Assembly (NCBI RefSeq): GCF_003664035.1 | Contig: NZ_RCCK01000016.1 | Location: 62,001 to 126,000 of the forward strand | DNA length: 64,000 nt | Direction: 5' to 3' | Source of the DNA: Pedobacter alluvionis | GTDB taxonomy: Bacteria > Bacteroidota > Bacteroidia > Sphingobacteriales > Sphingobacteriaceae | In this document: positions 26,498 through 35,662 of the stretch, one piece after another | Layout: each line of letters starts with the position of its first letter | How positions within the stretch are numbered: position 1 is the first letter of the stretch | The notes under the pieces: generated by a model | Told to the model about the DNA's origin: nothing | Databases searched by the model: none | Seen by the model: the letters and a program-made list of their open reading frames with translations, nothing else | Program-made: the position numbers and the translations under genes

Positions 26498-27229
26498 TTA
26501 TTTTTTGCGGCTACTGATGATTAACCTTTCGGAAATAAAACTTTTGAATTCATTATGATAAATATCTCCAACGGTAAAACTAATGTGGTTGTTCATGGTA
26601 ATCCGATTGCCATCAATATACAAAATCTTATCAATGGCTACGATATAACCACGGTGTAATTGGATAAAACCGTTTTTAATGCTAAGCTGTTCCCGAACAT
26701 CTTTTAAACTTAAGTAAGCAATAATTATTTTTCCCAGGGTATGTAATTTAATATAATTATGAAAACTTTCAAAGGCAATAATATCTTCATATTTAACCAT
26801 TACCGCACGGTGCTCTTCTTCCTTGTTTTTCACCAGAAAATAATCTTCGTTAGCCCCGCCAGTCATTTCATGTCCGAAAAGCCGGGTAATTGTGGTGGCA
26901 AATTTAGCATAGCTATATGGTTTAAGCAAATAAGCGTCACCTGCTGCTTCAAAAGCATCAAAAGCATACTCCTGGTGTGAAGTAGTGAAGATGAGTTTTC
27001 TGGTTCTGAAGCGAATGGCTTTGGCCAGTTCCAGGCCTGAAATTTGGGGCATTTCCACGTCCATAAAAATTATATCAACCGTTTCTGAAGTGGCTAGCTC
27101 CCTTAAGGCAGTAATTGGGTCAGTATATTGCTGCACAAGCCGCATGTTTGGAGTATCTTCTATATATTTCTGTAGTCCCACTAAGGAACTGTACTGGTCA
27201 TCTATGGCTATGCACTTAATCATCTTCAA
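26498..27229 (-). CDS. LytTR-family response regulator
   Basis: 243 residues: receiver domain (CIAIDD, phospho-acceptor Asp57 in IIFMDVEMPQ, Lys in YLLKPYS) and a C-terminal LytTR DNA-binding domain (about 135-235: DIIAFESFHNYIKLHT, FIQLHRGYIVAIDKI). It should act with the LytS-type kinase at 25124. Its 3' end is only 25 bp from the end of the convergent small peptide gene. Targets cannot be inferred beyond these neighbours. The roughly 430 bp upstream, to the next gene, hold nothing I can name. Confidence 0.93.
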   Translation of the reverse strand: MKMIKCIAIDDQYSSLVGLQKYIEDTPNMRLVQQYTDPITALRELATSETVDIIFMDVEMPQISGLELAKAIRFRTRKLIFTTSHQEYAFDAFEAAGDAYLLKPYSYAKFATTITRLFGHEMTGGANEDYFLVKNKEEEHRAVMVKYEDIIAFESFHNYIKLHTLGKIIIAYLSLKDVREQLSIKNGFIQLHRGYIVAIDKILYIDGNRITMNNHISFTVGDIYHNEFKSFISERLIISSRKK

Positions 27230-27656
27230 AAAATCTGGTTCTCTTATAACGAAATTACGCCTTTTTGTAACGAAAAGAATACTATCTGTACGCTTTAATT
27301 TTTAATTTTTCCCATATTCACTAATTCAAAGCATAATTTATCAATTAAGTTTACTAGATGCAGGCAATAGCCACAATCCATAAAATATATTCCACCTTTA
27401 ATGGGTTTGCTAATCTATTATAAGTTTGAAATTTATTCAAATTAAGAGCACAGGCTCGTCCTCTTTGTTACAAGAATATACATATCCCTACACCTGTGTA
27501 GTTGTAGCTGATTAATTATGCCTTTTCATTTTTTGTGTCAATATATTGCAACGTGCGGTACTCATTATGTTGGCTAAACGTCATATATATTCATTTAAAA
27601 CGAGACTTGGTTTTATTAAAGATATTTTTGCAATACAGATTTTATCCCTTTTATTT

Positions 27657-28661
27657 ATGGCTGATCACTTATTGAAAAATGTACTTTATTCCGTTCTCGA
27701 TCTTGCAACCGTTTTAGATGGTTTTACTGCTGCAGATACCTTTAAAACCAGTCTCGATTTAGCTAAACAATCTGAAACTTTAGGGTATACACGTTACTGG
27801 TTTGCCGAGCACCATAATATGGCTGGTGTAGCCAGTTCGGCAACGGCGGTACTTATTGGTTATATTGCCGGTAATACCAATAATATACGCGTAGGTTCCG
27901 GAGGTATTATGCTGCCCAATCACGCACCCTTAATTGTAGCAGAACAATTTGGTACATTGGCCTCACTTTATCCTAATCGGATCGATCTGGGTTTGGGTAG
28001 GGCACCAGGAACCGATCAGGTTACCGCAATGGCCATCCGCGGCGAAAACTTTAATGCTGCTCATAGCTTTCCCAGGGATATTGAAAAACTGCAACAGTTG
28101 TTCTCTGCCAGTAATAACCGTGCAAGTGTAAGGGCCATGCCAGGAGAAGGCCTGGATATTCCAATCTGGATTTTAGGTTCGAGTACAGATAGCGCACGCT
28201 TAGCTGCAGAGAAAGGACTTCCTTATGCTTTTGCAAGTCATTTTGCCCCAACCTATTTCGAACAGGCGATATCCATTTATAGAAATAATTTTAAACCATC
28301 AGCATTTTTACAGGAACCCTATGTAATGGCCTGTGTGAATGTGGTGGCTGCAGATACCGATGCAGAAGCAGAACGTTTATCAAGCTCTGTAAAACGGATG
28401 TTTTTAGGTGTAATAACAGGCAAAAGAGAATTACTAAAGCCTGCTGTTGATAATATTAATGTATATTGGGATCAGTTGGAAAAAGAAGCCGTAGAGCAGA
28501 TGTTGTATTATTCTTTTATTGGCAGCGGCAATACCATTAAAGAAAATTTAGAAACATTTGTTGCTAAATATGGTATAAACGAAATCATGAGCACCTCGCA
28601 TATTTATGATCATCAGGCAAAATTGCATTCGAATAAAATTTTTGCAGGGTTGTTTGGGTAA
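27657..28661 (+). CDS. Luciferase-like (LLM class) flavin-dependent monooxygenase
   Basis: 334 residues from ATG 27657 (MADHLLKNVLYSVLDL); an in-frame upstream extension to 27546 is hydrophobic, unlike the family, and not favoured. Typical features are GYTRYWFAEHHNMAGVASSA, VGSGGIMLPNHAPLIVAEQF and IDLGLGRAPGTD, which place it in the bacterial luciferase superfamily near the MsnO8/YhbW-like group that uses reduced FMN. Substrate unknown; such proteins oxidise aldehydes, sulfonates or other small molecules. It is a single gene, followed by palindromic repeats. Confidence 0.92.
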   Translation: MADHLLKNVLYSVLDLATVLDGFTAADTFKTSLDLAKQSETLGYTRYWFAEHHNMAGVASSATAVLIGYIAGNTNNIRVGSGGIMLPNHAPLIVAEQFGTLASLYPNRIDLGLGRAPGTDQVTAMAIRGENFNAAHSFPRDIEKLQQLFSASNNRASVRAMPGEGLDIPIWILGSSTDSARLAAEKGLPYAFASHFAPTYFEQAISIYRNNFKPSAFLQEPYVMACVNVVAADTDAEAERLSSSVKRMFLGVITGKRELLKPAVDNINVYWDQLEKEAVEQMLYYSFIGSGNTIKENLETFVAKYGINEIMSTSHIYDHQAKLHSNKIFAGLFG

Positions 28662-28701
28662 GCGATTAGGAGTCATTGCGAATATGTCTCCTTCATAATT
28701 T

Positions 28702-28784
28702 GTCATTTCGAGCGGAGTGCAACGCAGTCGAGAAATCTATCTAGTTAGACCTCTCCATTCCGTTGCACTTCAGTCGAGATGACG
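28702..28784. repeat. Palindromic intergenic repeat, inverted copy of the 6270-6354 hairpin
   Basis: GTCATTTCGAGCGGAGTGCA at one end and GTTGCACTTCAGTCGAGATG with ACG at the other are imperfect inverted arms of about 38 bases around CTAGTTAG. It has the hairpin of the 6237-6460 element but not its terminal repeats. It lies 40 bp after the monooxygenase gene. Confidence 0.7.
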
Positions 28785-28794
28785 ACCGTTTTAT

Positions 28795-29022
28795 AGAAGA
28801 TATCGAAGATGTGCGCAGAACCCTGTCCATCTTACCTTTTCCTTCATTCACCACCGAGTTCACAGAGAAAAAATCACAGAGAACACAAAGTTAGTCCGAT
28901 ACAAGTTCCGCGGTAGTCTTCTTAAATCTGTGGGAGCTAATCGCTTAATGTTCCTGCAGATATCGCTGAAGCGCGCAGAATCCCGCCCATTTTACATCTT
29001 ACATTTTCCATCATCACTTACT
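28795..29022. repeat. Two imperfect direct repeats in the gap before the sigma gene
   Basis: GATATCGAAGATGTGCGCAG...CTTACCTTTTCC (from about 28799) recurs as GATATCGCTGAAGCGCGCAG...CTTACATTTTCC (from about 28960). Each unit is roughly 50 bp with scattered changes. Between them is the low-complexity ACAGAGAAAAAATCACAGAG. No reading frame was seen. Confidence 0.5.
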
Positions 29023-29090
29023 CTTTAAGATTTCTTAATAATAAGGGAATATTGAGCTGGTAGCTTTGCAGTGAAAAAAAGCACCATCCC

Positions 29091-29654
29091 TTGAGCGAAA
29101 CTTTACTTTCATCTTTACAGTGCGGAAGCCATCGGGCCATGGAAAAAATCTACCAGTTTTATTGGGAAGATATTTTTGATGCTGCACTAAAAAAAACGGG
29201 TGATGAAGCCCTTGCACAGGATATTACCCAGGAGATTTTCATTTCACTTTGGGAAAATCATAAAGCGATTAACCTGTCTGGAAGTCTCGGTGCTTATCTC
29301 CATGGCGCTGTAAAATATAAAGTAATTAACTATTTTAGGTCGGGCAGTATTAAAGAACAGCACCAAGCTGCGCTTACAGCCCTTATGGATGAGCAGCATA
29401 TTGCTGCGGCTGATGATAAATTAATTTTAAAAGAGCTTTACCAGGAGGTAGATGCCGCCATTGCGCTTTTACCCGAAAAAATGCAATTGGTATTTTCGAT
29501 GAGCCGGAAACAGGAGAAATCCATCAAAGAAATCGCTGCTGAACTCGAAATTTCTGTACAAACGGTAAAAAACCAGATCTCTGCAGCAATAAAGCTTCTT
29601 AAGAAAAGTCTTTCCTATATCCTGTTAATTGCTGTATTGATTGGCTTAACATAA
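29091..29654 (+). CDS. ECF RNA polymerase sigma factor (sigma-70 family)
   Basis: 187 residues with region 2 (AMEKIYQFYWEDIFDAALK, ITQEIFISLWENH) and region 4 (EIAAELEISVQTVKNQISA). It is the regulator of the FecR/SusC/SusD locus that follows. The start is probably TTG at 29091: an in-frame stop lies at 29061, no ATG or GTG is available before Met17, and starting there would cut into region 2. The C-terminal LSYILLIAVLIGL is unusually hydrophobic, as often seen in Bacteroidetes ECF factors. Expression may be kept low by the weak start. Confidence 0.92.
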   Translation: MSETLLSSLQCGSHRAMEKIYQFYWEDIFDAALKKTGDEALAQDITQEIFISLWENHKAINLSGSLGAYLHGAVKYKVINYFRSGSIKEQHQAALTALMDEQHIAAADDKLILKELYQEVDAAIALLPEKMQLVFSMSRKQEKSIKEIAAELEISVQTVKNQISAAIKLLKKSLSYILLIAVLIGLT

Positions 29655-29717
29655 AGTTAATCTATAGATAACATTTTTGGTTAGTACCGATCTTCTTTTC
29701 AACTGACATGTATTTAA

Positions 29718-30662
29718 ATGACAGAAGAACAGGCAAAGGAACTGCTGCAGAAATATCTCGATCAGCAGGCTAGTCCGCAAGAGCAAAAAAAAGTTGAAGA
29801 GTGGTACGCCACACTTCAGGCAAAAGATGTGGTGTTATCCGCCGATCGGAAAGCAGCGATAGGGGCGCAAATGTTCGCTAACCTTCAGATCGCTATGCAT
29901 GGGAAGCCAGAACGCGGCAAAGTATTCAAACTTCAGTCTTTTATAAGGATTGCCGCCGCTGTATTCTTCATCATTACAATTGGAATAAGCGTTTGGAAAC
30001 TCAATACCAACGTGGTTTCTGAAAATCAGGTAACCGTAGTTACCGGAAGTACACAAAAGAAGCGAATTACTTTATCAGATGGTTCGGTGGTTTTGTTGGG
30101 GCCGTCAGCAAAACTCTGCTATCCTAAAGCCTTTGCTTCAAACAGCCGCCATATTGCACTTAAGGAAGGGGAAGTTTTTTTTGATATTGCACATCAGGAA
30201 AAAAGGCCGTTTACAGTACATACAAGCGCTGGGGTAGACATTAAAGTTTTAGGGACCTCTTTCAAAGTCAAATCTTATCAGGACAATAAACAGCTTGAGG
30301 TTGTGGTAGTTACGGGTAAAGTTGCAGTGAGCAATCAGAAAGGCAACCTGGCTACGCTGGTTAAGGATGAGTTTTTAACTTACGATAAAAATGATGGTCG
30401 CGCTGCCATCCGTAAAATCAAAGCATCTGCTTTCATCAAGTTCGCTTTCGATGGTGCGAATCTCGATCAGGTGATCTCTAAACTCCAATATGTTTACAGC
30501 ATTAAAATTTTGCTGAACGATACGGCTTTAGGCAAACTTAAAACTACTGCATCTTTCAGCAGCAAACAATCGCCTGAAGAGATTTTGGATATTATCTGCA
30601 GTCTGCATCACCTCAGATTCAATGCATCAAAAAATCATAAAACATTTAATATATACAGATGA
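29718..30662 (+). CDS. FecR family anti-sigma factor
   Basis: 314 residues: cytoplasmic N-terminal DUF4880-like part (about 1-70), one membrane helix (FIRIAAAVFFIITIGISVW, about 73-92), FecR domain (ITLSDGSVVLLGPSAKLCYP, HQEKRPFTVHTSAGVDIKVL) and a C-terminal DUF4974/STN-like domain (FAFDGANLDQVISKLQYVYS). It would hold the ECF sigma factor inactive until the STN domain of the next SusC signals substrate binding. It starts 63 bp after the sigma gene and ends 118 bp before SusC, a gap that probably holds the sigma-dependent promoter. Confidence 0.95.
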   Translation: MTEEQAKELLQKYLDQQASPQEQKKVEEWYATLQAKDVVLSADRKAAIGAQMFANLQIAMHGKPERGKVFKLQSFIRIAAAVFFIITIGISVWKLNTNVVSENQVTVVTGSTQKKRITLSDGSVVLLGPSAKLCYPKAFASNSRHIALKEGEVFFDIAHQEKRPFTVHTSAGVDIKVLGTSFKVKSYQDNKQLEVVVVTGKVAVSNQKGNLATLVKDEFLTYDKNDGRAAIRKIKASAFIKFAFDGANLDQVISKLQYVYSIKILLNDTALGKLKTTASFSSKQSPEEILDIICSLHHLRFNASKNHKTFNIYR

Positions 30663-30780
30663 GATAGGATATAGAAATTTTCTACGGTGCCGATCAGATC
30701 GTTTGCCGCAATCTTTCTTCCTGGCAACAAAAGCCAGTATAATTAAAGCTTTACAAAAATAAAATCAAACAAATTAAGCA

Positions 30781-33700
30781 ATGAAAACAACCTCCGCTAA
30801 GAGGACACCAGCTCTTTACAAGATCATGAAATACTCATGTTTAACATTTACAATCCTCTGCATTTTTTGCAGTTCTATCCTCGCTTCAGCAGGGATGGCA
30901 CAAAAATTAGAGAAAACTACGGTTAGCATTACCCTCAATAAAGGCCGTAAGATGACCGAGATCATCAAAGAAATTGAATCCCGTACCGGAATTAGTTTCG
31001 TGTACAATCCAGATCAGCTGCAACAAAAAAATATGTTCTTAAGCGGCGATTTTAATACAGAACCCGTAAGATCACTTTTAGACAGGCTTGGTTTGCAGGT
31101 TTTGGAAAAAGGTGGATATGTGATTTTAAACAATGCCGTGATGAATAAGCCTGACCGGGTAGTTACAGGCGTAGTAAAAGATACCACAGGTTTGGCACTT
31201 CCAGGTGTTTCGGTGAAAGTATTGGGCACACAAAGTGGTACTATTACCGATGGAAATGGTGCTTATCGCATTGCAGTTGGCGCTGATGCTGTGCTGTCAT
31301 TCTCCATGATCGGTTACCAGACCAAAGAAGCAAAAGTTGGCGAAAACCAGGTTATTAATATTGTTTTGAAAGAAGAACGCTCCACACTTGCCGATGTAGT
31401 GGTTGTGGGTTATGGTACGCAGAAAAAAGAAACCTTAACCGGGGCAATTAGTATTGTGGGGATGGATAAACTTTCTTCACGTTCGTTAAACAGTGTAGGT
31501 GAGGTGCTTGCCGGAAAAACCCCGGGTGTTATTGTTACTAATGAGGGGGGCGATCCAACTTCTACACCGCGTATCAACGTTCGTGGCTCAGGTGGTCTTA
31601 ATGGAGAAAATGTGCTCTACGTAATTGACGGATCCATTTTTTCGGGTACGCCACAGCTTAACCCTAACGATATCGAATCCATTTCGGTGCTAAAAGATGG
31701 ATCGGCAGCGATTTACGGCGCAAGAGCTTCAGGAGGTGTAATCTTAATTACGACCAAAAAAGGCAAAAATGGTAAAATGCAGATCAGTTTTGATGCCAAG
31801 GTAGGCCAACAAAGCGCCTGGAAAAAGCTAGAACCCCTAAATGCACAGCAACGTTCACAGGTGGCAGCAACAGCGGCCAAAAATGGGGGAACTACGATTT
31901 TGCCTTCCTTTGATGCCGCAAAATACCCTGACGGACAGATTACCCGCACCAATTGGATGGACGAGGTTTTTAGGGATGGATTGTTACAGGACTACAATGC
32001 CGCAATAAACGGTGGTAGCGAAAAATCGAACTATTATCTAAGTTTTAATTACCGCAATGCAGAAGGTATTGTGTTAAACACCAAAGCCAAACGTTACAAC
32101 TTCAGGATCAATACCGAACATGAGGTGACCAATTGGTTAAAAGTTGGCGAAAACCTTTCTTATAGCAGTACAAATGGCAATGGTGCAAACACCAGCAGCG
32201 ATTACACAGGAGCCTTGCTATCGGCCATTTATTACCCAACCAATGGTACGCCTTATAATGCCGATGGAAGTTTTGCAGGTTTGCCAGGACCGTATGCAGG
32301 AGATTACGGGGATGTAGTTAACCCTGTTGCTGAGTTGAAACGTATCGATGTCAATAACCCTATAAATGTGCTGGTAATTAATCCTTACGCCAATATTAAA
32401 CTGGCCAAAGGTTTAACCTTCAGGTCTAACTTAAGCATCACCAAAACAGATGCTTCATTTAAAAGCTTTACACCTAAAAGACCTGAGGTGGGAAAACCAG
32501 TACTAAGTAATAGTTTACAAGAAAGTAGTAACCGTAATAGTGATTTCCTAACAGAGCAGGTATTAAATTACAAAACTACCTTTGGTAACCATCAGCTCGA
32601 TCTTACCGGTGGTTATTCATTTCAAAAAACGCAGTATAGAAGTTTATTTGCTTCAGGATCTGGTTTTGATGATGAATCGCCACAATACAGGTATTTGATG
32701 AATGCTACAGTAATACAGCCTTCATCGAGTGGTTATATTGCACAGGCACTTTCATCACTGTTTCTGAGGGCGAACTATAACTATCGTGAAAAATATTTGG
32801 TATCGTTAATCGGTCGTCGTGATGGATCATCGTTACTCACCAAAAATAACAGGACCCGGAATTATGGTTCGGCTTCGGTTGGATGGGTAATGAGCAAAGA
32901 AGATTTTCTTAAAGATGTAAGTTGGTTAAATGAATTGAAATTAAGGGGCAGCTACGGCTTTCTCGGTAATTTAGCTTCACTAACTACCGATGCAGTTAAT
33001 CCATTATTAACGCCGACGCAAAGTTATTTTGGGCAAACGCCAACTTTGCAAAATGGTTATGTGCAAAACATTTTGGCCAACCCTAATATAGCATGGGCAG
33101 AATCAAAACAAACCAATCTTGGTGTTGATGTGGCGGTACTGGGACGGATAAATCTTTCAGCAGATTATTTTATCAAAGAAATCGATAGAATGATCTTAAC
33201 CAGAACATTGCCTGGAACGGCAGGTTTAAATACTCAAATCATTAATGCAGGTAAGGTAAAAGATAAAGGTATTGAGTTAGGGTTAACTTACAACAGTGAT
33301 AAAAATACAGCTTTTACCTACTCGGTAAATGCTACTTTAACCAAAATAAACAACAATATAGAAGAACTTATACCGGGTATAGAAAACCAGGTTGTATCTA
33401 CCAATTTCAGGAATGAGGTTGCTCCCCTTACCAATAGGGTAGGACAGCCGTTATATAGTTATTTTGTATTAAAAACAGATGGCATTTTCCAGAGTCAGGC
33501 AGAAGCCGATAACTACAAAAATGCTAAAGGAACCAAGATTCAGCCGAATGCAAAAGCAGGTGATTTTAAATTTGTTGATATCAACGGCGATGGATCTATC
33601 GATAGTAAAGACCGTTATTTCGCTGGCAGCGCTTATCCTGATTTCTCTTACGGATTGAGCTTTAATGCAAGTTATAAAAACTTCGATTTCAACATTTTTG

Positions 33701-34125
33701 CGCAAGGTGTACAGGGTAATAAATTGTTTAATGCGGTAAAACGTACTACTTATAGTGCCAGTGGGCCATCTTACAACAAACTGGTCGGTATTCTTGATGC
33801 CTGGTCGCCAGAGAATCCAGGAGGCAAAGTACCGATTATTTCGACCAGCGATGCCAATGGAAACTTTGCAGCTTCTGATTTTTATATCGAAGATGGTTCT
33901 TATCTGCGCATCCGCAACGTAACCCTGGGTTACAGTTTGCCAAAATCAATCGCCAATAAATTAAAAACAGGTGGGGTAAGGCTTTATGCTACGGCAAACA
34001 ATCTTTTTACCATTACTAAATATTCAGGCTTTGATCCGGAAATCGGAATGGACAACAACGGAGTGGATGTTGGACGATATCCACAAGCCAGAAGCTTTAT
34101 CCTTGGTTTAAGTGTAAATCTATAA
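30781..34125 (+). CDS. SusC/RagA TonB-linked outer membrane transporter with STN domain
   Basis: 1114 residues: signal peptide (hydrophobic YSCLTFTILCIFCSSILASA), an STN domain (about 50-115; MTEIIKEIESRTGISFVYNP) for contact with FecR, a carboxypeptidase-regulatory-like domain (VVTGVVKDTTGLALPGVSVK), plug (DVVVVGYGTQKKETLTGAIS, KDGSAAIYGARASGGVILIT) and barrel ending GLSVNL. The STN domain matches the sigma/FecR pair just upstream, so the locus is probably induced by its own substrate. The SusC at 606 has no STN domain. The cargo enzyme downstream suggests a phosphorylated substrate. Confidence 0.95.
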   Translation: MKTTSAKRTPALYKIMKYSCLTFTILCIFCSSILASAGMAQKLEKTTVSITLNKGRKMTEIIKEIESRTGISFVYNPDQLQQKNMFLSGDFNTEPVRSLLDRLGLQVLEKGGYVILNNAVMNKPDRVVTGVVKDTTGLALPGVSVKVLGTQSGTITDGNGAYRIAVGADAVLSFSMIGYQTKEAKVGENQVINIVLKEERSTLADVVVVGYGTQKKETLTGAISIVGMDKLSSRSLNSVGEVLAGKTPGVIVTNEGGDPTSTPRINVRGSGGLNGENVLYVIDGSIFSGTPQLNPNDIESISVLKDGSAAIYGARASGGVILITTKKGKNGKMQISFDAKVGQQSAWKKLEPLNAQQRSQVAATAAKNGGTTILPSFDAAKYPDGQITRTNWMDEVFRDGLLQDYNAAINGGSEKSNYYLSFNYRNAEGIVLNTKAKRYNFRINTEHEVTNWLKVGENLSYSSTNGNGANTSSDYTGALLSAIYYPTNGTPYNADGSFAGLPGPYAGDYGDVVNPVAELKRIDVNNPINVLVINPYANIKLAKGLTFRSNLSITKTDASFKSFTPKRPEVGKPVLSNSLQESSNRNSDFLTEQVLNYKTTFGNHQLDLTGGYSFQKTQYRSLFASGSGFDDESPQYRYLMNATVIQPSSSGYIAQALSSLFLRANYNYREKYLVSLIGRRDGSSLLTKNNRTRNYGSASVGWVMSKEDFLKDVSWLNELKLRGSYGFLGNLASLTTDAVNPLLTPTQSYFGQTPTLQNGYVQNILANPNIAWAESKQTNLGVDVAVLGRINLSADYFIKEIDRMILTRTLPGTAGLNTQIINAGKVKDKGIELGLTYNSDKNTAFTYSVNATLTKINNNIEELIPGIENQVVSTNFRNEVAPLTNRVGQPLYSYFVLKTDGIFQSQAEADNYKNAKGTKIQPNAKAGDFKFVDINGDGSIDSKDRYFAGSAYPDFSYGLSFNASYKNFDFNIFAQGVQGNKLFNAVKRTTYSASGPSYNKLVGILDAWSPENPGGKVPIISTSDANGNFAASDFYIEDGSYLRIRNVTLGYSLPKSIANKLKTGGVRLYATANNLFTITKYSGFDPEIGMDNNGVDVGRYPQARSFILGLSVNL

Positions 34126-34138
34126 TCACAAAATAACA

Positions 34139-35662
34139 ATGAAAACGAATTTAAAATATATGGCATTTGCCGCCCTTGCTTTTTTCTCTTCATGTACAAA
34201 AGAACTTGATATTGTGCCTGAAGGATCTCCATCAGCACAAAATTTCTGGAAAACCAAAGAAGATGCTGTAAAAGCAGAAGCAGGGATGTACGAAAACTAC
34301 AACGCCGAAGACTTTTATGGTCGCGGGATGTTCTGGTTTATCAATGCCAGCGATGATATGGTTACTGGCCGCAACAAGCCAGAGGCCGATAACATTAAAA
34401 ACTTTAACCGTACTTACGTAGGCGGTGGTTATACCGAAACGCAGTGGAGCATGCGTTATGCCATCATCAAACGTGCCAACGATATCATTATCAATGTACC
34501 AAAGATCAATATGGATGAAAGTTTAAAGAAACAGATTATTGGCGATGCTTATTTTAATGCAGGTTTGGTTTATTTTCAGCTGGCTGCAAATTATGGAAAC
34601 GATAAAGCGGGTGTACCAATTGTTAAGCCTGAAACCGATGCATCTCAGCCCATTCCCCGCGCCAGCAATGTAAACGAGAACTACGATTATATTATTTCAC
34701 TTTTATTAAAAGCAGCCGATAACCTTCCATTATTCTCTGCAATGAAAGCTGCAGATTATGGTAAAGCGCACAAAACTGCTGCATGGGCCTACCTATCTAA
34801 AGTGTACCTGTACAAAAAAGATTATGCCAATGCCGCTAAATATGCCGATATGGTCATCACTTCAGGTCAGCATGATTTAATTAATACGGGTTTTGCCGAT
34901 GTTTTTAAAGCGTCAAACAACTGGTCTAAAGAGTATATCTGGTCGGTAGTTTGTACGCCAAGCGGTGGCGGAACAGGCTGGGGCAGCAAGCTCCCTGGTG
35001 TAATGTTAACCAATAAAGCATGGGGTATTTACAATGGATGGGGCTATTACCTGCCAACCAAAGAACTTTACGATTCTTACGAAACTGGCGATCAGCGCCG
35101 TGAAGCCACTATTTTGAAACCTGGCGATAAATTTATGTTCTTTGGTGCTGAGCGTAGCTTTACCAAAGATGCAGGAGCGACTTCAAATTACCAGTTTAAA
35201 AAATACATGGAGCCGTTTTCTTATGCCAACCCAATTCCCACACATGTTAACCCTAACGGTGATAATGGAACTACGGATTTAAATGTGCCATTAATGCGTT
35301 ATGCCGAAGTTTTGCTGATTAAAGCTGAAGCTGCCATTAACCTTAGCGGTGCAGGAGCGGGCGATACCGAACTGAACAAAATCAGGCTTCGTGCAGGTTT
35401 AAGTACTAAAACAGGAATGACGATTGATGACCTTAAACGCGAACGCCGCAATGAGCTTGCCGGAGAATGGGCAGATCGTCACCGCGATTTAGTAAGATGG
35501 GGTGATGCACAATCCACTTATGCTAAACCATTACACGATTTTGATGGAACTGTAATCTGGCCGGCAAGAACTTTCAATCCACAGGTACACGATGTTTGGG
35601 CGGTGCCACAAAGAGAAATCGATAACAGCGCAGGTGTAATTAAACAAAATCCAGGATGGTAA
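34139..35662 (+). CDS. SusD/RagB family outer membrane lipoprotein
   Basis: 507 residues with a lipoprotein signal (MKTNLKYMAFAALAFFSSC) and SusD features: N-terminal ENYNAEDFYGRGMFWFINA, a TPR-like helix pair (AWAYLSKVYLYKKDYANAAK) and the C-terminal RRNELAGEWADRHRDLVRWG block ending IDNSAGVIKQNPGW. It follows SusC by 13 bp and its stop overlaps the start of the phosphatase fusion gene by 7 bp, so the three are translated as a unit. Confidence 0.95.
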   Translation: MKTNLKYMAFAALAFFSSCTKELDIVPEGSPSAQNFWKTKEDAVKAEAGMYENYNAEDFYGRGMFWFINASDDMVTGRNKPEADNIKNFNRTYVGGGYTETQWSMRYAIIKRANDIIINVPKINMDESLKKQIIGDAYFNAGLVYFQLAANYGNDKAGVPIVKPETDASQPIPRASNVNENYDYIISLLLKAADNLPLFSAMKAADYGKAHKTAAWAYLSKVYLYKKDYANAAKYADMVITSGQHDLINTGFADVFKASNNWSKEYIWSVVCTPSGGGTGWGSKLPGVMLTNKAWGIYNGWGYYLPTKELYDSYETGDQRREATILKPGDKFMFFGAERSFTKDAGATSNYQFKKYMEPFSYANPIPTHVNPNGDNGTTDLNVPLMRYAEVLLIKAEAAINLSGAGAGDTELNKIRLRAGLSTKTGMTIDDLKRERRNELAGEWADRHRDLVRWGDAQSTYAKPLHDFDGTVIWPARTFNPQVHDVWAVPQREIDNSAGVIKQNPGW

